From contig NZ_JUQX01000034.1 of the NCBI RefSeq assembly GCF_001074565.1, positions 55,062 to 119,061 on the forward strand: 64,000 bases of DNA, read 5' to 3'. This stretch comes from Streptococcus pseudopneumoniae. Its GTDB lineage: Bacteria; Bacillota; Bacilli; Lactobacillales; Streptococcaceae. Positions 9,006 through 18,165 of this stretch are shown one piece after another. A program made the position numbers and the translations under genes. Each line of letters begins with the position of its first letter. Positions within the stretch are counted from its first letter, which is position 1. The notes beneath the pieces were generated by a model. The model did no database searches. It saw only the letters and a list, made by a program, of their open reading frames with translations, and was not told the DNA's origin.

Positions 9006-10100
9006 TTACTCTTTTGGTAACTTCCCAGCCTTTTCTAGCATTTTCTTAATTAAGTACGGCATCTTCACATTTTCACGACCTTTTTTCTCAATGAGTTTTT
9101 TGACAAATTCTGGTATCTGAAGGTCGTCTGTCTCTTTCATGATGTCCTTGGTAGTTGCCGAAGGCGCTAACTCATCAAAGGTTTCTTCTTCTGGGAGAAA
9201 AGCTTTAAATTCTTTGTGTTCGTTGGCTCTTACAGTAGCAACTAAAGCAACAATTAAACGGCTATCCGTATTGGGCATCGGTGGACGATGGTAAGTGACA
9301 CCTAATTCTTGACACAAATCATAACATTCCACATCATTATCGAACAAGACTTCGATGTGCTCACTGATAAAGCTAATCGGAACAAAAATATAATGTTCTG
9401 GATGTTGCTTTTGTTCTCGTAAATATTCTAAGACATCTGGCTTAATCCAAGGGATTCCAATATCACTTTCGCTCTGCCAAGTATTGGTATACTGGTCTGT
9501 CATTAGGCCGAGTTGTTCAGCAATGAGCCTGCTATTATCGAAAATCTGATCGATATAAGGATCTCCAAAGTCCAAGGCAAAAATTGGAACACTATGGGCT
9601 GAGAAAATCACCTTAAAGGACTCTTCTCTCACATCGTTCCGTAAAATTTTGCTAATCTCATCTGTCCAAAAGTCCAGCAAAGACTGTTGCTGATACCAAT
9701 CCTTAATGACTAAAAATCGGATTTGCTGGCTTTCCAGAAACTTCTCATACCCCATGACTGAGTAAAAGGAATAATGAGGTTCTAAAATCAAACAAATACA
9801 CTCTTCAACGCCATCAGCCTCCATCTGCTTGATCACATCAGGAATAAAGGGGCGAGAAAATTTGTTGGCAAAGTAGATGCCATACTCTTCTCCTAACCGC
9901 TCCTTGACTAGACTGACCTCCTCACGTGTAATCCGCTGTAAGGGCGTCCCACCTATAAGGACGTAGTTGTCATAGAGAGTCTGAATCTCGTGATCTTTGG
10001 GTCTAACTCCACGACGAATGTTTGTAAAGAATTCTGCTACTCCTTCAAAACTAATCTCCTCTGGAGATCCAAAGGTCATCATTAATATGGCTTTTTTCAT
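9006..10100 (-). CDS. hemH: Ferrochelatase family protein
   Basis: Inserts iron into a porphyrin (coproporphyrin III in Gram-positive relatives). The 364-residue protein has the N-terminal MTFGSPEE loop, the active-site His in FSAHSVPI and the metal-site region [14 protein letters not shown], equivalent to the conserved His and Glu of the family. The tail is about 50 residues longer than Bacillus HemH. Streptococci of this group lack the rest of the heme pathway, and no other heme gene is visible here, so the role is uncertain: use of scavenged porphyrin or the reverse reaction are options. hemH is the known left flank of the PI-2 islet. Confidence 0.92.
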   Translation of the reverse strand: MKKAILMMTFGSPEEISFEGVAEFFTNIRRGVRPKDHEIQTLYDNYVLIGGTPLQRITREEVSLVKERLGEEYGIYFANKFSRPFIPDVIKQMEADGVEECICLILEPHYSFYSVMGYEKFLESQQIRFLVIKDWYQQQSLLDFWTDEISKILRNDVREESFKVIFSAHSVPIFALDFGDPYIDQIFDNSRLIAEQLGLMTDQYTNTWQSESDIGIPWIKPDVLEYLREQKQHPEHYIFVPISFISEHIEVLFDNDVECYDLCQELGVTYHRPPMPNTDSRLIVALVATVRANEHKEFKAFLPEEETFDELAPSATTKDIMKETDDLQIPEFVKKLIEKKGRENVKMPYLIKKMLEKAGKLPKE

Positions 10101-10133
10101 GTTATCATCCTTATGTTATTATTTTCACTATCT

Positions 10134-10183
10134 ATTCTATCATGAAAGAAAAAAATAGTAAACGCTTCCGACGTCTACTATTT
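10134..10183 (-). promoter_or_regulatory. Pilus operon terminator overlapping the hemH promoter
   Basis: The hairpin AAATAGTA/TACTATTT with a T run (10148-10183) lies at the end of srtG2. Inside it starts a TTTACT (10157-10162), 17-bp spacer, TGA-TAGAAT (10134-10139) promoter that can drive hemH. Confidence 0.7.
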
Positions 10184-11056
10184 CTTTTTGTCTTTAGTCT
10201 TTTTATCTCGTCTCATGATTAGGATGATGAGGATAAGAAGTAAGAGGACGATAAGCAGGAGTAGAAAGGCTAGGATGTAAATCCAATGGCTGGGAATTCC
10301 GTGATCGAAATACCGTGTTCCTACTGCTTCCCCACTCTTATCCTGTGCTACTTTTACCGGCGCATCCGTTATTTTAGCTAAGAGGATATGTCGTCCGTTA
10401 GTTATGTTAAGAAAACAGGTACTTAACAAAACAATCTTATCCGTTGATGTCAAGGAAACATCTCGCTTGTATTTGGCTTTACTTAGCAGATATTGATAGT
10501 AAGCCTGGTGTTCCTCATCGTTGGAACTCAGGGTTCGATAAATCTCCGTGTCATAAGCGTCTACTTCTAAAATCCCAAAAATCTCAAGCCCTCGTTCACG
10601 ACCATTATAATAGATAGAGCCATAACGGTGATTTTCAAAAAACTCTTGGTTAGCAAACTTTTGTATCTCACCAAACATAGCACCAGAGGCCATGGAGTGA
10701 CCGTATATGATAGTATTAAAGTCGGTAAAATTTGGATTAAAACGATAGTCTAGAAAAATAGAACCCGACACAGTATAATCACCAAAGGCATTTCGGTCAA
10801 GGTATTTAACATTGTCCTGACTCTGCAAGAGGGGATAGTCTACCTTGGTTCCATCAAGGCTAATCCAACCACAAACATCCTTATTCAAGTGCTGCAGGGT
10901 TTCAAAACCAGTACTGCTCGCATCTTTTTCAATGGGATTATAGTGATCGTAGTCGCTCGCAAGGACCCTATCACCGGTAAAAAGACAGAATATAGCTAAA
11001 AAGATAGATAGAATGACCTTTATGACTTTGCGACTCGTAGACATTTTAATATTCAC
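10178..11056 (-). CDS. srtG2: Class B pilus sortase SrtG2 (PI-2 type)
   Basis: A transpeptidase-like sortase of the pilus islet. The 292 residues include an N-terminal signal/anchor (about residues 11-32), a sortase B-type core with catalytic His (IIYGHSMASGAMFG), Cys (LLSTCFLN) and Arg (NGRHIL), and a C-terminal membrane helix with a Lys/Arg/Asp tail. The GTG at 11056 is chosen as start because AAAGGAG lies about 6 bp upstream; the ATG four codons later is less well spaced. It is last gene of pitA-sipA-pitB-srtG1-srtG2. In pneumococcal PI-2, SrtG1 does most of the polymerization, so SrtG2 may be accessory. Confidence 0.88.
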   Translation of the reverse strand: MNIKMSTSRKVIKVILSIFLAIFCLFTGDRVLASDYDHYNPIEKDASSTGFETLQHLNKDVCGWISLDGTKVDYPLLQSQDNVKYLDRNAFGDYTVSGSIFLDYRFNPNFTDFNTIIYGHSMASGAMFGEIQKFANQEFFENHRYGSIYYNGRERGLEIFGILEVDAYDTEIYRTLSSNDEEHQAYYQYLLSKAKYKRDVSLTSTDKIVLLSTCFLNITNGRHILLAKITDAPVKVAQDKSGEAVGTRYFDHGIPSHWIYILAFLLLLIVLLLLILIILIMRRDKKTKDKKK

Positions 11057-11125
11057 TTCTTTCTCCTTTCTAGCCTTGAAAATAAAAGAGCAAGAGAGAC
11101 TGTCCCTTTCTCTTTTATCAGTAGT

Positions 11126-12124
11126 TTAGTCAGTAATACTATCTGCCTCTTCTTTTGCTTCTCTTCTTCGTCGCAAGATCAAGTAGAGGATGATGAGCAA
11201 GAAGATCAATAGCAAGAGCAAGATAAATAAGATGATGTACCATATCCACAAAGGAATTGATGAGAGAAATCGTCCGAGCGACGAATCATCAAAGACACTG
11301 TAAGGGAATGGTTTTGATTTTTTCGTATGGAAGGTGTTCTTTGGAACCGTATCCGAAATCTTGGCAACTACGATATGTCTCCCATTTGTAACGTCTAGGA
11401 AACAGGTACTGAGGAGGATGATATGGTCATTTGGCCCCAGTGTAATGTCTCGTTTGTGGATGGCAACCGAGAGTAAGTGATCGATATATTCTTGGCGCCG
11501 CTCATCTCCATTAATACCTGGATCGTAGATGTTAAAGTCATAGGCGTCCACCTCGAGCATCTCAAAGATTTCAAGACCTTTTTCAACGCCATTATAGTAA
11601 ATACTGCCGTAGCGATGCTGGTCGAAAAATTCCTTATCAGAAAACTTTGCTACATCTCCAAACATAACCCCATTTTCTACATGGTGTCCGTAGATGATGG
11701 TATTAAAGTCTTCGAACTTGGATTCATTTCGAGCCTCTAGAAAGATAGCTCCTGTAGCTGCAAATTCTCCCTTGGAATCTTTGTTCAGGTATTTTTCATT
11801 GTCCTTGGCTTGGACTAAGGGATAGTCAATATTGGTGCCATAGACATTGATCCAACCGAGTACTTCTGGGTTGACTTGCTGAAGCTTGTGAAAGCCAGAA
11901 AAACTAGCAAGCTCATCTTTCTCACTGGTACTCACTGGCCTATAGGCTTCATACTCACTAGACGAAGCCTGAGAATAGACCTGATTGGAATCCCAAAGAG
12001 CGTAGAAACCAAAGAGAAAGACTAAGGCTGCCAAGAGAAGCAAGATATGATTTATCAACGCATCTACAGCAAGTACCAGACGCCTAGACAGTCTCCTTTT
12101 TGGTTTCTCACGCTTGATTTTCAT
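11126..12124 (-). CDS. srtG1: Class B pilus sortase SrtG1 (PI-2 type)
   Basis: The main pilin polymerase of PI-2 type islets. From the ATG at 12124 it has 332 residues: a very basic N-terminus, one membrane helix (about 23-48), a sortase B core with YGHHVENGVMFG (His), LLSTCFLD (Cys) and NGRHIV (Arg), and a second C-terminal membrane helix before a basic tail. The core is strongly similar to SrtG2, consistent with tandem duplication. The open frame continues upstream into pitB, but MKIKREK, 17 bp after the pitB stop, is the sensible start. No clear Shine-Dalgarno precedes it, so translation may depend on coupling to pitB. Confidence 0.87.
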   Translation of the reverse strand: MKIKREKPKRRLSRRLVLAVDALINHILLLLAALVFLFGFYALWDSNQVYSQASSSEYEAYRPVSTSEKDELASFSGFHKLQQVNPEVLGWINVYGTNIDYPLVQAKDNEKYLNKDSKGEFAATGAIFLEARNESKFEDFNTIIYGHHVENGVMFGDVAKFSDKEFFDQHRYGSIYYNGVEKGLEIFEMLEVDAYDFNIYDPGINGDERRQEYIDHLLSVAIHKRDITLGPNDHIILLSTCFLDVTNGRHIVVAKISDTVPKNTFHTKKSKPFPYSVFDDSSLGRFLSSIPLWIWYIILFILLLLLIFLLIILYLILRRRREAKEEADSITD

Positions 12125-12140
12125 AGGTAAAACCAGTTGC

Positions 12141-13393
12141 TTAAGCTTGTCTGCGTTTTTTAGACAAAACAACAAATCCAGCCAAGCCAAGACCAATCAT
12201 CAAGATGAAAGGAAGGTTGTCAATCAAGAGACCTGTAGGGGTAACGTCTTGGAATTTATTGGTAATAGTGTTGTCATTCAATTTTTCACCGACAAGAACA
12301 TTTTCAACTTTATACTCTGTAGCTTGAACTCCTGCAACACCTGATTTTACAACCCCATTTTCTGTGTAAGATGCTGAAGCAGTATAACCAGGAGTGCCTG
12401 TTTCTACTAAGGTATAATGAGAACCTGCTGGTAAATTATCTATTGTAAAATCTTGCCCATGTTTCAATGTGAAATCTTTAGCGAATGTAACTTTATCTCC
12501 ATTTACATTAACAGTTTCATTATGTTCACCATAGTGAACAGTAAGTTGTGTTACAGGCGTTGCTGCGCTAGCATTTGTTTTTGGTAAAGTTACAGTTAAT
12601 TTAAATCTGAAGTCTTTTGTTTTATCTGCTGTAGCCCCATCTACTTTTTTCAAGATTGTTACAGATTTTTTATTCCTATCAGTCTTATCTTTTGTGGGAT
12701 CATTTGGATCTTTAGGATCTTTGGGATCTATTTTACCACCATCTTTTGTATAAGTATTATCAAACAAATCGTACTTATATGTTCCTGTATTTGTTGAAGG
12801 TTCAACTTTTCCAGCTCCAACTTTATCAGTTTCTTTGAAATATACTGAAGAAATATAAGTGCCAGAAGTTTGTTTGTTTTTAACAATTACGTGCATATCA
12901 TATGATTTAGTATCATATCGAACTGCATCAATATCTTGGTTGTTTTTATCTTTGATAGGAGTGTATGTATTCGGAGTTTCTTTTACCAAATACACATACT
13001 CTCCAGCATGATCATATGAAACACCATTAAAAATATCTCCAGTATCTTTTTTAATTTGTTCTGTAGTTTCATGATCATCTTTTGAGTATGTTACAGTTCT
13101 TTCAGAAATATATCCTTTGTTAGCTTCTGAAGTTGATGCTATTTCATAAGGAGCATTATTTGATGAGGTCCCTGTTTTAGGAGTAAAAGTAAATCTAAAT
13201 GTCACGTTAGGTGTTGTAATACCTTGTGCGATATTTAAAGTTTTATTAATTGCTACTTTAGCATTTACCTCACCATTCGCCATTGCAGTTGCTGTAGTAT
13301 CGTCTGCAAAAGTTGGCAGACCACTATAAACTGATACTGCTGTCATCGCTGCAATACTTGCAGTAAAAACTTTTTTTAAGACTGTTTTTTCAT
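12141..13393 (-). CDS. pitB: PitB-like backbone pilin with apparent frameshift after codon 3
   Basis: The major pilus subunit: repeated Cna-B/T-antigen-like beta domains and a C-terminal sorting signal VTPTG followed by a hydrophobic stretch and KKRRQA. The uninterrupted frame starts only at an ATG at 13346, inside the signal peptide and without a ribosome site. The proper start is the ATG at 13393 behind AAAAGGA, but it reads MKKQS then stop. One extra base in the A6 run at 13385-13390 would give MKKTVLKKVFTASIAAM and a complete signal peptide. So the gene is either phase-off, dependent on slippage, decayed, or carries a sequencing error. Confidence 0.85.
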
Positions 13394-13438
13394 GATTATT
13401 CCTTTTGTTCTTTTATTTTCTTTTTTCATTTATTGTCA

Positions 13439-13990
13439 TCAAAAGCCCCGTCGCCTTAGGACTGTTACCACCTTGCCATGGGTATCCTGTATAGGAATGG
13501 TTCCAAAAGCACGACTATCTACAGCCGTTGTTCGTTTGTCTCCGAGGACAAAGAGTTGTCCTGCTGGGACTTTCATGGGGAAGGTTGCCCCTTCCTTGTA
13601 GAGCAGCGTTTCTTTGTAAATATCCTGCTCTTGTTGAGGAGAACCGTTGATGATGAGACCATTTTCATTTATATCGATCGTACTTTCTTCGGTCGCAATG
13701 ACACGCGCCACTCTTTCCTTGCCCTTATAACTATAGACGAGCAAATCACCAATCGAATAACGTTTATCCAGCCTATAGTAGACAACCAAGTCACCATCTT
13801 TTAAGGCTGGTTTCATGCCATCGTCATTGTATCTCAATAGTCCAAAGACGAGAAAGTAAAGTGTGGCTAGTACAAACCCAATCATCAGGAGTTTGCTGAC
13901 TAAATAGAGAATATCTCCCCATACACTCGGCGGAGACTTATCCCGATTGACTTGTGTTACTGTTTTCTTATGTTTCTTTTTTAGTAGCAT
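13439..13990 (-). CDS. sipA: SipA, catalytically degenerate signal peptidase-like pilus chaperone
   Basis: A signal peptidase I-fold protein required for PI-2/FCT type pilus assembly. The 183 residues have a cytoplasmic basic tail, a membrane helix (about 29-52) and the peptidase fold. The nucleophile position of the SMxPTL box is Gly (GMKPAL, Gly58) and the general-base Lys before ARVI is Ala95, so neither residue of the catalytic dyad is present. This agrees with SipA proteins acting as non-enzymatic chaperones. The ATG shares bases with the pitA stop (TAATG) behind AGGAG, indicating coupling. Confidence 0.9.
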   Translation of the reverse strand: MLLKKKHKKTVTQVNRDKSPPSVWGDILYLVSKLLMIGFVLATLYFLVFGLLRYNDDGMKPALKDGDLVVYYRLDKRYSIGDLLVYSYKGKERVARVIATEESTIDINENGLIINGSPQQEQDIYKETLLYKEGATFPMKVPAGQLFVLGDKRTTAVDSRAFGTIPIQDTHGKVVTVLRRRGF

Positions 13991-16548
13991 TATTTTCTCC
14001 TATTCACCACAAGGTGTCCAAGTAAAATTGTAAAGAAGATCAGTCCCAAAGGAAGTACCACTCCTAGCACCAGCCTACTAGTCAAAAGGTCAATCCCAGT
14101 CTCAGGTACACTATTTTTATTGTTAGTGACTGTTGCAGCCTTATCTGAATCAAGGGTTCCTTCTTTATTTTCATAGGAAACCTGATAACCTCGAGAAGAG
14201 CTAGCTTCTTCTTCAATGCTGAAATGGCTACCGAGTGGAAGTCCATCAATTTTGATTGTGTGGTCTTTCTTGAGATCAACAGACGATTTACCATTAGTAA
14301 ATTGTAGAGTTGTTCTTTGATTATCTACTGTTGCGCTATAGGACCCATTCAATGGTCTATTTTGAGCATCCTTTAAGTTAATGGTGATTTGAAAGGATTT
14401 TAATAGATTGGCAAAGGCTCCCGTTACTTTCTTAGTGACTGATAAACTCGGAAGTTTGTGATTCGTTACAGTGCTGGTTTCATCTATATTCAAATCTCCT
14501 TCTTGATTCTCATATGTAACGTTGTAACCATTCGTTGATGCCGCTTCTTCTTCAACCTTGTAATGTGTTCCTCGAGGAAGATAACTTAGAACACCTTTCC
14601 AACGTTTCCGTTTACTGACACGAATCTCCGCTTCTCCATTCACAACATTTATCTCGCCGAAAGTTCCATTCAATGGTTTAGAATCAGGTGAGGTTAGTTT
14701 TACCTTAATCCTAAACTCTTTGTTCAAGTTATTTTCAGATTTCAACACTTTCTTGATGGTCAGACTTGGTAATTGCTTATAGATGACCTTAAAGGATGGT
14801 CTAGATTCTGTACCAACATTTTTAATTTCTTTAGTAAATGCGGGAACATCAGGTGCTATTAAATCGTATTGATATCCTTTAGCAACTTTTTCAAAGTTCC
14901 TCGTTTCATTAAAGATATTTGTTCTAACATTTACATTAGTCTTTCGATAGTCCTGATTGTCTGAACCCCCATTCTTGTTCTTTTGAACCAATTTGAGTTC
15001 AACATTACTTGGTTGCTTAGCTGTTATAACGGTTCTCACACCTGTCACACCCTGCCATTCGACTTCCACTGGAACCGTTAATGGATCCGAAGGCTTGAAG
15101 GTTGGTTTGTCAGAGTAAGCTTTGGTCTTGGTTAGAGAGGCCCCTATTCCATAAGAATAAGTGACACTGGCACCTTTATTGGAGTAGAGTTTATTGACAT
15201 CAGATCCCTCAGCATCACCAGCCTCTAATTTTTTATCACCAGCGATGGTATCAAAGGCTTCCTGACTGGATGTAACAGTAAATTTGAGGGCGTACTTCAC
15301 ACTATCATCAAGAATGTAGTTAGGATTAAAATTTGCTGTTACTTCGACTAGACCATTTTCATTCTTCCTTGTTTCCAGCGTAACCTTATCTGATCCCAAG
15401 GTTTCCTGTTTATCGTTTTCGATTTTTACAACTCGAATATTTGAACTGTTATTGGGAAGAAGTTGAACATATTTGGACAAAACATCCTTGATAGTCACAT
15501 GGTGGACCCCCAGAGGCAGAATCTTATCTGTGATATCTTTAAAACTGTCTCGTAACTGGTCTTCATTATTTGCGGATAGGATTTCATTAGGAATGGAAGA
15601 ATTATAACTACCAATGTACTCTTTTAGTTTAGAAATACTATCTGTACTATTAGAATAACGGAATTTGATAGAATAAAATCCATCAATCTTGGGAGCAAGA
15701 TAACCAGAAACTGTTTCAGTAAACGTGTTTAGATTGGTTTGATACCACGATGGAGCTATTTCTGTGACACCATCATTATTGCTCCAATTGTAGATTGTAT
15801 AGCCTCTAGTATCGTAGTACATGTTCGCAAAACCATCTGACAAAAGAATAACAACCTTTTTTGCACTTGATCTGGCTGACTGAAGTAATTCTGTTGCTGA
15901 CTGAAGTCCTGCTCCAATATTTGTACCTGTACCTATTCCTCCTTCGTAACCAATCGAATCACCACTATTATCAACAGACATTCTAGAAACCATTCTTTTA
16001 GCTCCTTGAACATCATTGCTCCAGTTTAATACTGTCTTAGCATCATCATGAGAGGAAATACCAGAAAAGTACCCCGCCCAAGCTGGCCATTGATAATAAC
16101 CATTGTAACGTTGGTTGTCTATTTTCCCAGCAAATCCAACAATTGATAGACGGTTGTTAGAGTTTGAAAGGATTGTATCTATCAAACCACGACGACCGTT
16201 TTCGCCTTGGAGTGTATTTTTCAGAGCTTGAAGCCGACTAATCAAAGCCCCATTAGAGGAGTTGACATCCCGTAAAGCCATACTTCCAGATAAGTCCGCT
16301 ACAAATACGACATCTAAAGGATCTGACTGTATCTCAGCACCAAGTGCAGACGTGATATCCAATGACAACTCATACTTGTCATCCTGTCCTGATATCGGAG
16401 TAATTGTTTTATGAAGACTTGTCTGGGGTTCTATGGTAGAATCTGCATTTAACAGACTTATAGGAGCACACAAAAAGAGAATAGCTAACAGTGTAACTAA
16501 ACGGCGTACAATAATTTGAACTTTCTTAAACTCGAAGTGAATGTTCAT
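13990..16548 (-). CDS. pitA: PitA-like ancillary (tip) pilin, vWA domain
   Basis: An 852-residue surface adhesin-type pilin. Signal peptide (about 1-36); von Willebrand A domain with MIDAS motif DLSGSM and VILLSDGF; then Cna-B repeats (starting SLTIKKVLK and SLSVTKKVTG, both ending in EEEA/SS and VTN); and the sorting signal VPETG, a hydrophobic helix and a NRRK tail. The ATG at 16548 follows AAGGAG; an in-frame TTG upstream includes that site and is rejected. First gene of the islet. The frame is intact over its whole length. Metal binding and ligand adhesion are inferred from the vWA family. Confidence 0.9.
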   Translation of the reverse strand: MNIHFEFKKVQIIVRRLVTLLAILFLCAPISLLNADSTIEPQTSLHKTITPISGQDDKYELSLDITSALGAEIQSDPLDVVFVADLSGSMALRDVNSSNGALISRLQALKNTLQGENGRRGLIDTILSNSNNRLSIVGFAGKIDNQRYNGYYQWPAWAGYFSGISSHDDAKTVLNWSNDVQGAKRMVSRMSVDNSGDSIGYEGGIGTGTNIGAGLQSATELLQSARSSAKKVVILLSDGFANMYYDTRGYTIYNWSNNDGVTEIAPSWYQTNLNTFTETVSGYLAPKIDGFYSIKFRYSNSTDSISKLKEYIGSYNSSIPNEILSANNEDQLRDSFKDITDKILPLGVHHVTIKDVLSKYVQLLPNNSSNIRVVKIENDKQETLGSDKVTLETRKNENGLVEVTANFNPNYILDDSVKYALKFTVTSSQEAFDTIAGDKKLEAGDAEGSDVNKLYSNKGASVTYSYGIGASLTKTKAYSDKPTFKPSDPLTVPVEVEWQGVTGVRTVITAKQPSNVELKLVQKNKNGGSDNQDYRKTNVNVRTNIFNETRNFEKVAKGYQYDLIAPDVPAFTKEIKNVGTESRPSFKVIYKQLPSLTIKKVLKSENNLNKEFRIKVKLTSPDSKPLNGTFGEINVVNGEAEIRVSKRKRWKGVLSYLPRGTHYKVEEEAASTNGYNVTYENQEGDLNIDETSTVTNHKLPSLSVTKKVTGAFANLLKSFQITINLKDAQNRPLNGSYSATVDNQRTTLQFTNGKSSVDLKKDHTIKIDGLPLGSHFSIEEEASSSRGYQVSYENKEGTLDSDKAATVTNNKNSVPETGIDLLTSRLVLGVVLPLGLIFFTILLGHLVVNRRK

Positions 16549-16606
16549 TTTATTCTCCTTAAACAAGATACTTTGAATCTGTTGTTATATCAATCTAGAC
16601 ATTCGC

Positions 16607-16628
16607 AAGTTTATTGTACAATAAACTT
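16607..16628. promoter_or_regulatory. 22-bp perfect palindrome upstream of the pilus operon
   Basis: AAGTTTATTGT followed directly by its reverse complement, 59 bp upstream of the pitA start codon. There is no T run on either side, so it is not a typical terminator. A dimeric regulator site is the simplest reading. Confidence 0.6.
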
Positions 16629-16694
16629 CACGCAGTCTCAACTAATATGATTAATTTTATATTATGTTAATAAATAAAAAAGTATGATTCTTCT

Positions 16695-16723
16695 TTGTCT
16701 TTCAAACTATTCTATGGTAAAAT
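16695..16723 (+). promoter_or_regulatory. pepT promoter
   Basis: TTGTCT (16695-16700), 17-bp spacer, TAAAAT (16718-16723). Confidence 0.65.
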
Positions 16724-16903
16724 GAAAAAAGAATAAAAAAATCTCATAAAATACAAATGTATATATTTTATTCTAAAAAATCCAATTATATCTATGAAAA
16801 TCTTTTGAATTTGAATTATTATATTTTTTCAAAAGTCATGAAATTTCATAATCGGTTTTTCTTGAATAGTATGCTTTATTTTATGAGAAATAAAGGAGTT
16901 TTT

Positions 16904-18127
16904 ATGAATTACCCGAACCTTTTAGAACGTTTTTTGACCTATGTTAAGGTCAATACGCGATCTGACGAACACTCTACTACTACTCCAAGTACGCAAAGTC
17001 AGGTAGATTTTGCGACCAACATTCTTATTCCTGAAATGAAACGTGTTGGTTTGCAAAATGTCTACTACTTACCAAATGGTTTTGCTATCGGAACACTGCC
17101 TGCCAATGATCCAAAGCTCACTCGCAAAATTGGCTTCATCTCCCACATGGATACTGCTGATTTTAATGCTGAAGGTGTGAAACCTCAAGTTATCGAAAAC
17201 TATAATGGTGGAGTCATCGACTTAGGTACTTCTGGTTTTAAACTCGATCCTGCTGACTTCAAGAGTCTTGAAAAATATCATGGCCAAACGCTTATCACAA
17301 CTGACGGCACGACCTTGCTGGGCGCTGATGACAAATCAGGTATCGCTGAGATTATGACCGCTATCGAGTACTTGACTGCTCATCCTGAAATCAAACACTG
17401 TGAGATTCGAGTTGGTTTTGGACCTGACGAAGAAATCGGTGTCGGTGCCAATAAATTTGACGCAGCTGATTTTGATGTGGACTTTGCTTACACTGTTGAT
17501 GGAGGACCACTAGGGGAACTTCAGTACGAGACTTTCTCTGCAGCTGCTGCTGAACTTCATTTCCAAGGGCGCAATGTTCATCCTGGTACTGCCAAAGGAC
17601 AGATGGTCAATGCCCTTCAGCTGGCGATTGATTTTCATAATCAACTTCCTGAGAATGACCGACCAGAGCTTACAGATGGTTACCAAGGTTTCTATCATCT
17701 CATGGATGTGTCAGGTAATGTAGAGGAAGCGCGTGCAAGCTATATCATTCGCGACTTTGAAAAAGATGCCTTTGAAGCTCGTAAGGAAGCCATGCAGGAC
17801 ATTGCTGACAAGATGAATCAAGAGCTTGGAAATAATCGAGTGACCTTAAACTTGACTGACCAGTACTACAACATGAAAGAAGTCATTGAGAAAGACATGA
17901 CGCCCGTTACCATTGCCAAAGCCGTTATGGAAGATCTGGGAATCACACCAATCATTGAACCGATTCGCGGTGGCACAGATGGTTCTAAGATTTCCTTTAT
18001 GGGTATCCCAACTCCAAATATCTTTGCTGGTGGTGAAAACATGCATGGACGTTTTGAATACGTCAGCCTTCAGACCATGGAGCGTGCAGTGGATACTATC
18101 ATTGGCATTGTAGCTTATAAAGACTAA
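16904..18127 (+). CDS. pepT: Peptidase T (tripeptide aminopeptidase)
   Basis: A zinc metallopeptidase of the M20B family that removes the N-terminal residue of tripeptides. The 407-residue protein has the metal ligands in SHMDTAD and LGADDKSG, the catalytic Glu pair (FGPDEEIG), and the later HPGTAKG and GGTDGS segments. The start at 16904 ([10 protein letters not shown]) is fixed by AAAGGAG 5 bp upstream; the long upstream in-frame extension is AT-rich and not protein-like. pepT is the known right flank of the PI-2 insertion site. Confidence 0.95.
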   Translation: MNYPNLLERFLTYVKVNTRSDEHSTTTPSTQSQVDFATNILIPEMKRVGLQNVYYLPNGFAIGTLPANDPKLTRKIGFISHMDTADFNAEGVKPQVIENYNGGVIDLGTSGFKLDPADFKSLEKYHGQTLITTDGTTLLGADDKSGIAEIMTAIEYLTAHPEIKHCEIRVGFGPDEEIGVGANKFDAADFDVDFAYTVDGGPLGELQYETFSAAAAELHFQGRNVHPGTAKGQMVNALQLAIDFHNQLPENDRPELTDGYQGFYHLMDVSGNVEEARASYIIRDFEKDAFEARKEAMQDIADKMNQELGNNRVTLNLTDQYYNMKEVIEKDMTPVTIAKAVMEDLGITPIIEPIRGGTDGSKISFMGIPTPNIFAGGENMHGRFEYVSLQTMERAVDTIIGIVAYKD

Positions 18128-18129
18128 AA

Positions 18130-18165
18130 AAGACGAGGTAGCTCAGCTACTTCGCCTTTCTTTTT
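18130..18165. terminator. Terminator between pepT and phtE
   Basis: CGAGGTAGC pairs with GCTACTTCG across a TCA loop, with A and T runs on either side, between convergent genes. Confidence 0.8.

Larger units (their letters stand above)
16549..16903. promoter_or_regulatory. Intergenic region between pitA and pepT
   Basis: A divergent, very AT-rich 355-bp spacer. It holds a 22-bp perfect palindrome at 16607-16628 close to pitA, TATAAA/CATATT sequences around 16645-16675 that could serve as a pitA -10, and the pepT promoter at 16695-16723. The roughly 175 bp before the pepT ATG show no gene; they would form a long pepT leader. Confidence 0.6.

Noticed and set aside
12141..13346. pitB starting at the ATG at 13346
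   Set aside because: It has no ribosome site, lies inside the signal peptide and lacks the basic N-terminal region; the frameshift reading explains the sequence better.
16757..16903. N-terminal extension of PepT
   Set aside because: The region is AT-rich and not protein-like, and the ATG at 16904 has AAAGGAG and begins the conserved sequence.
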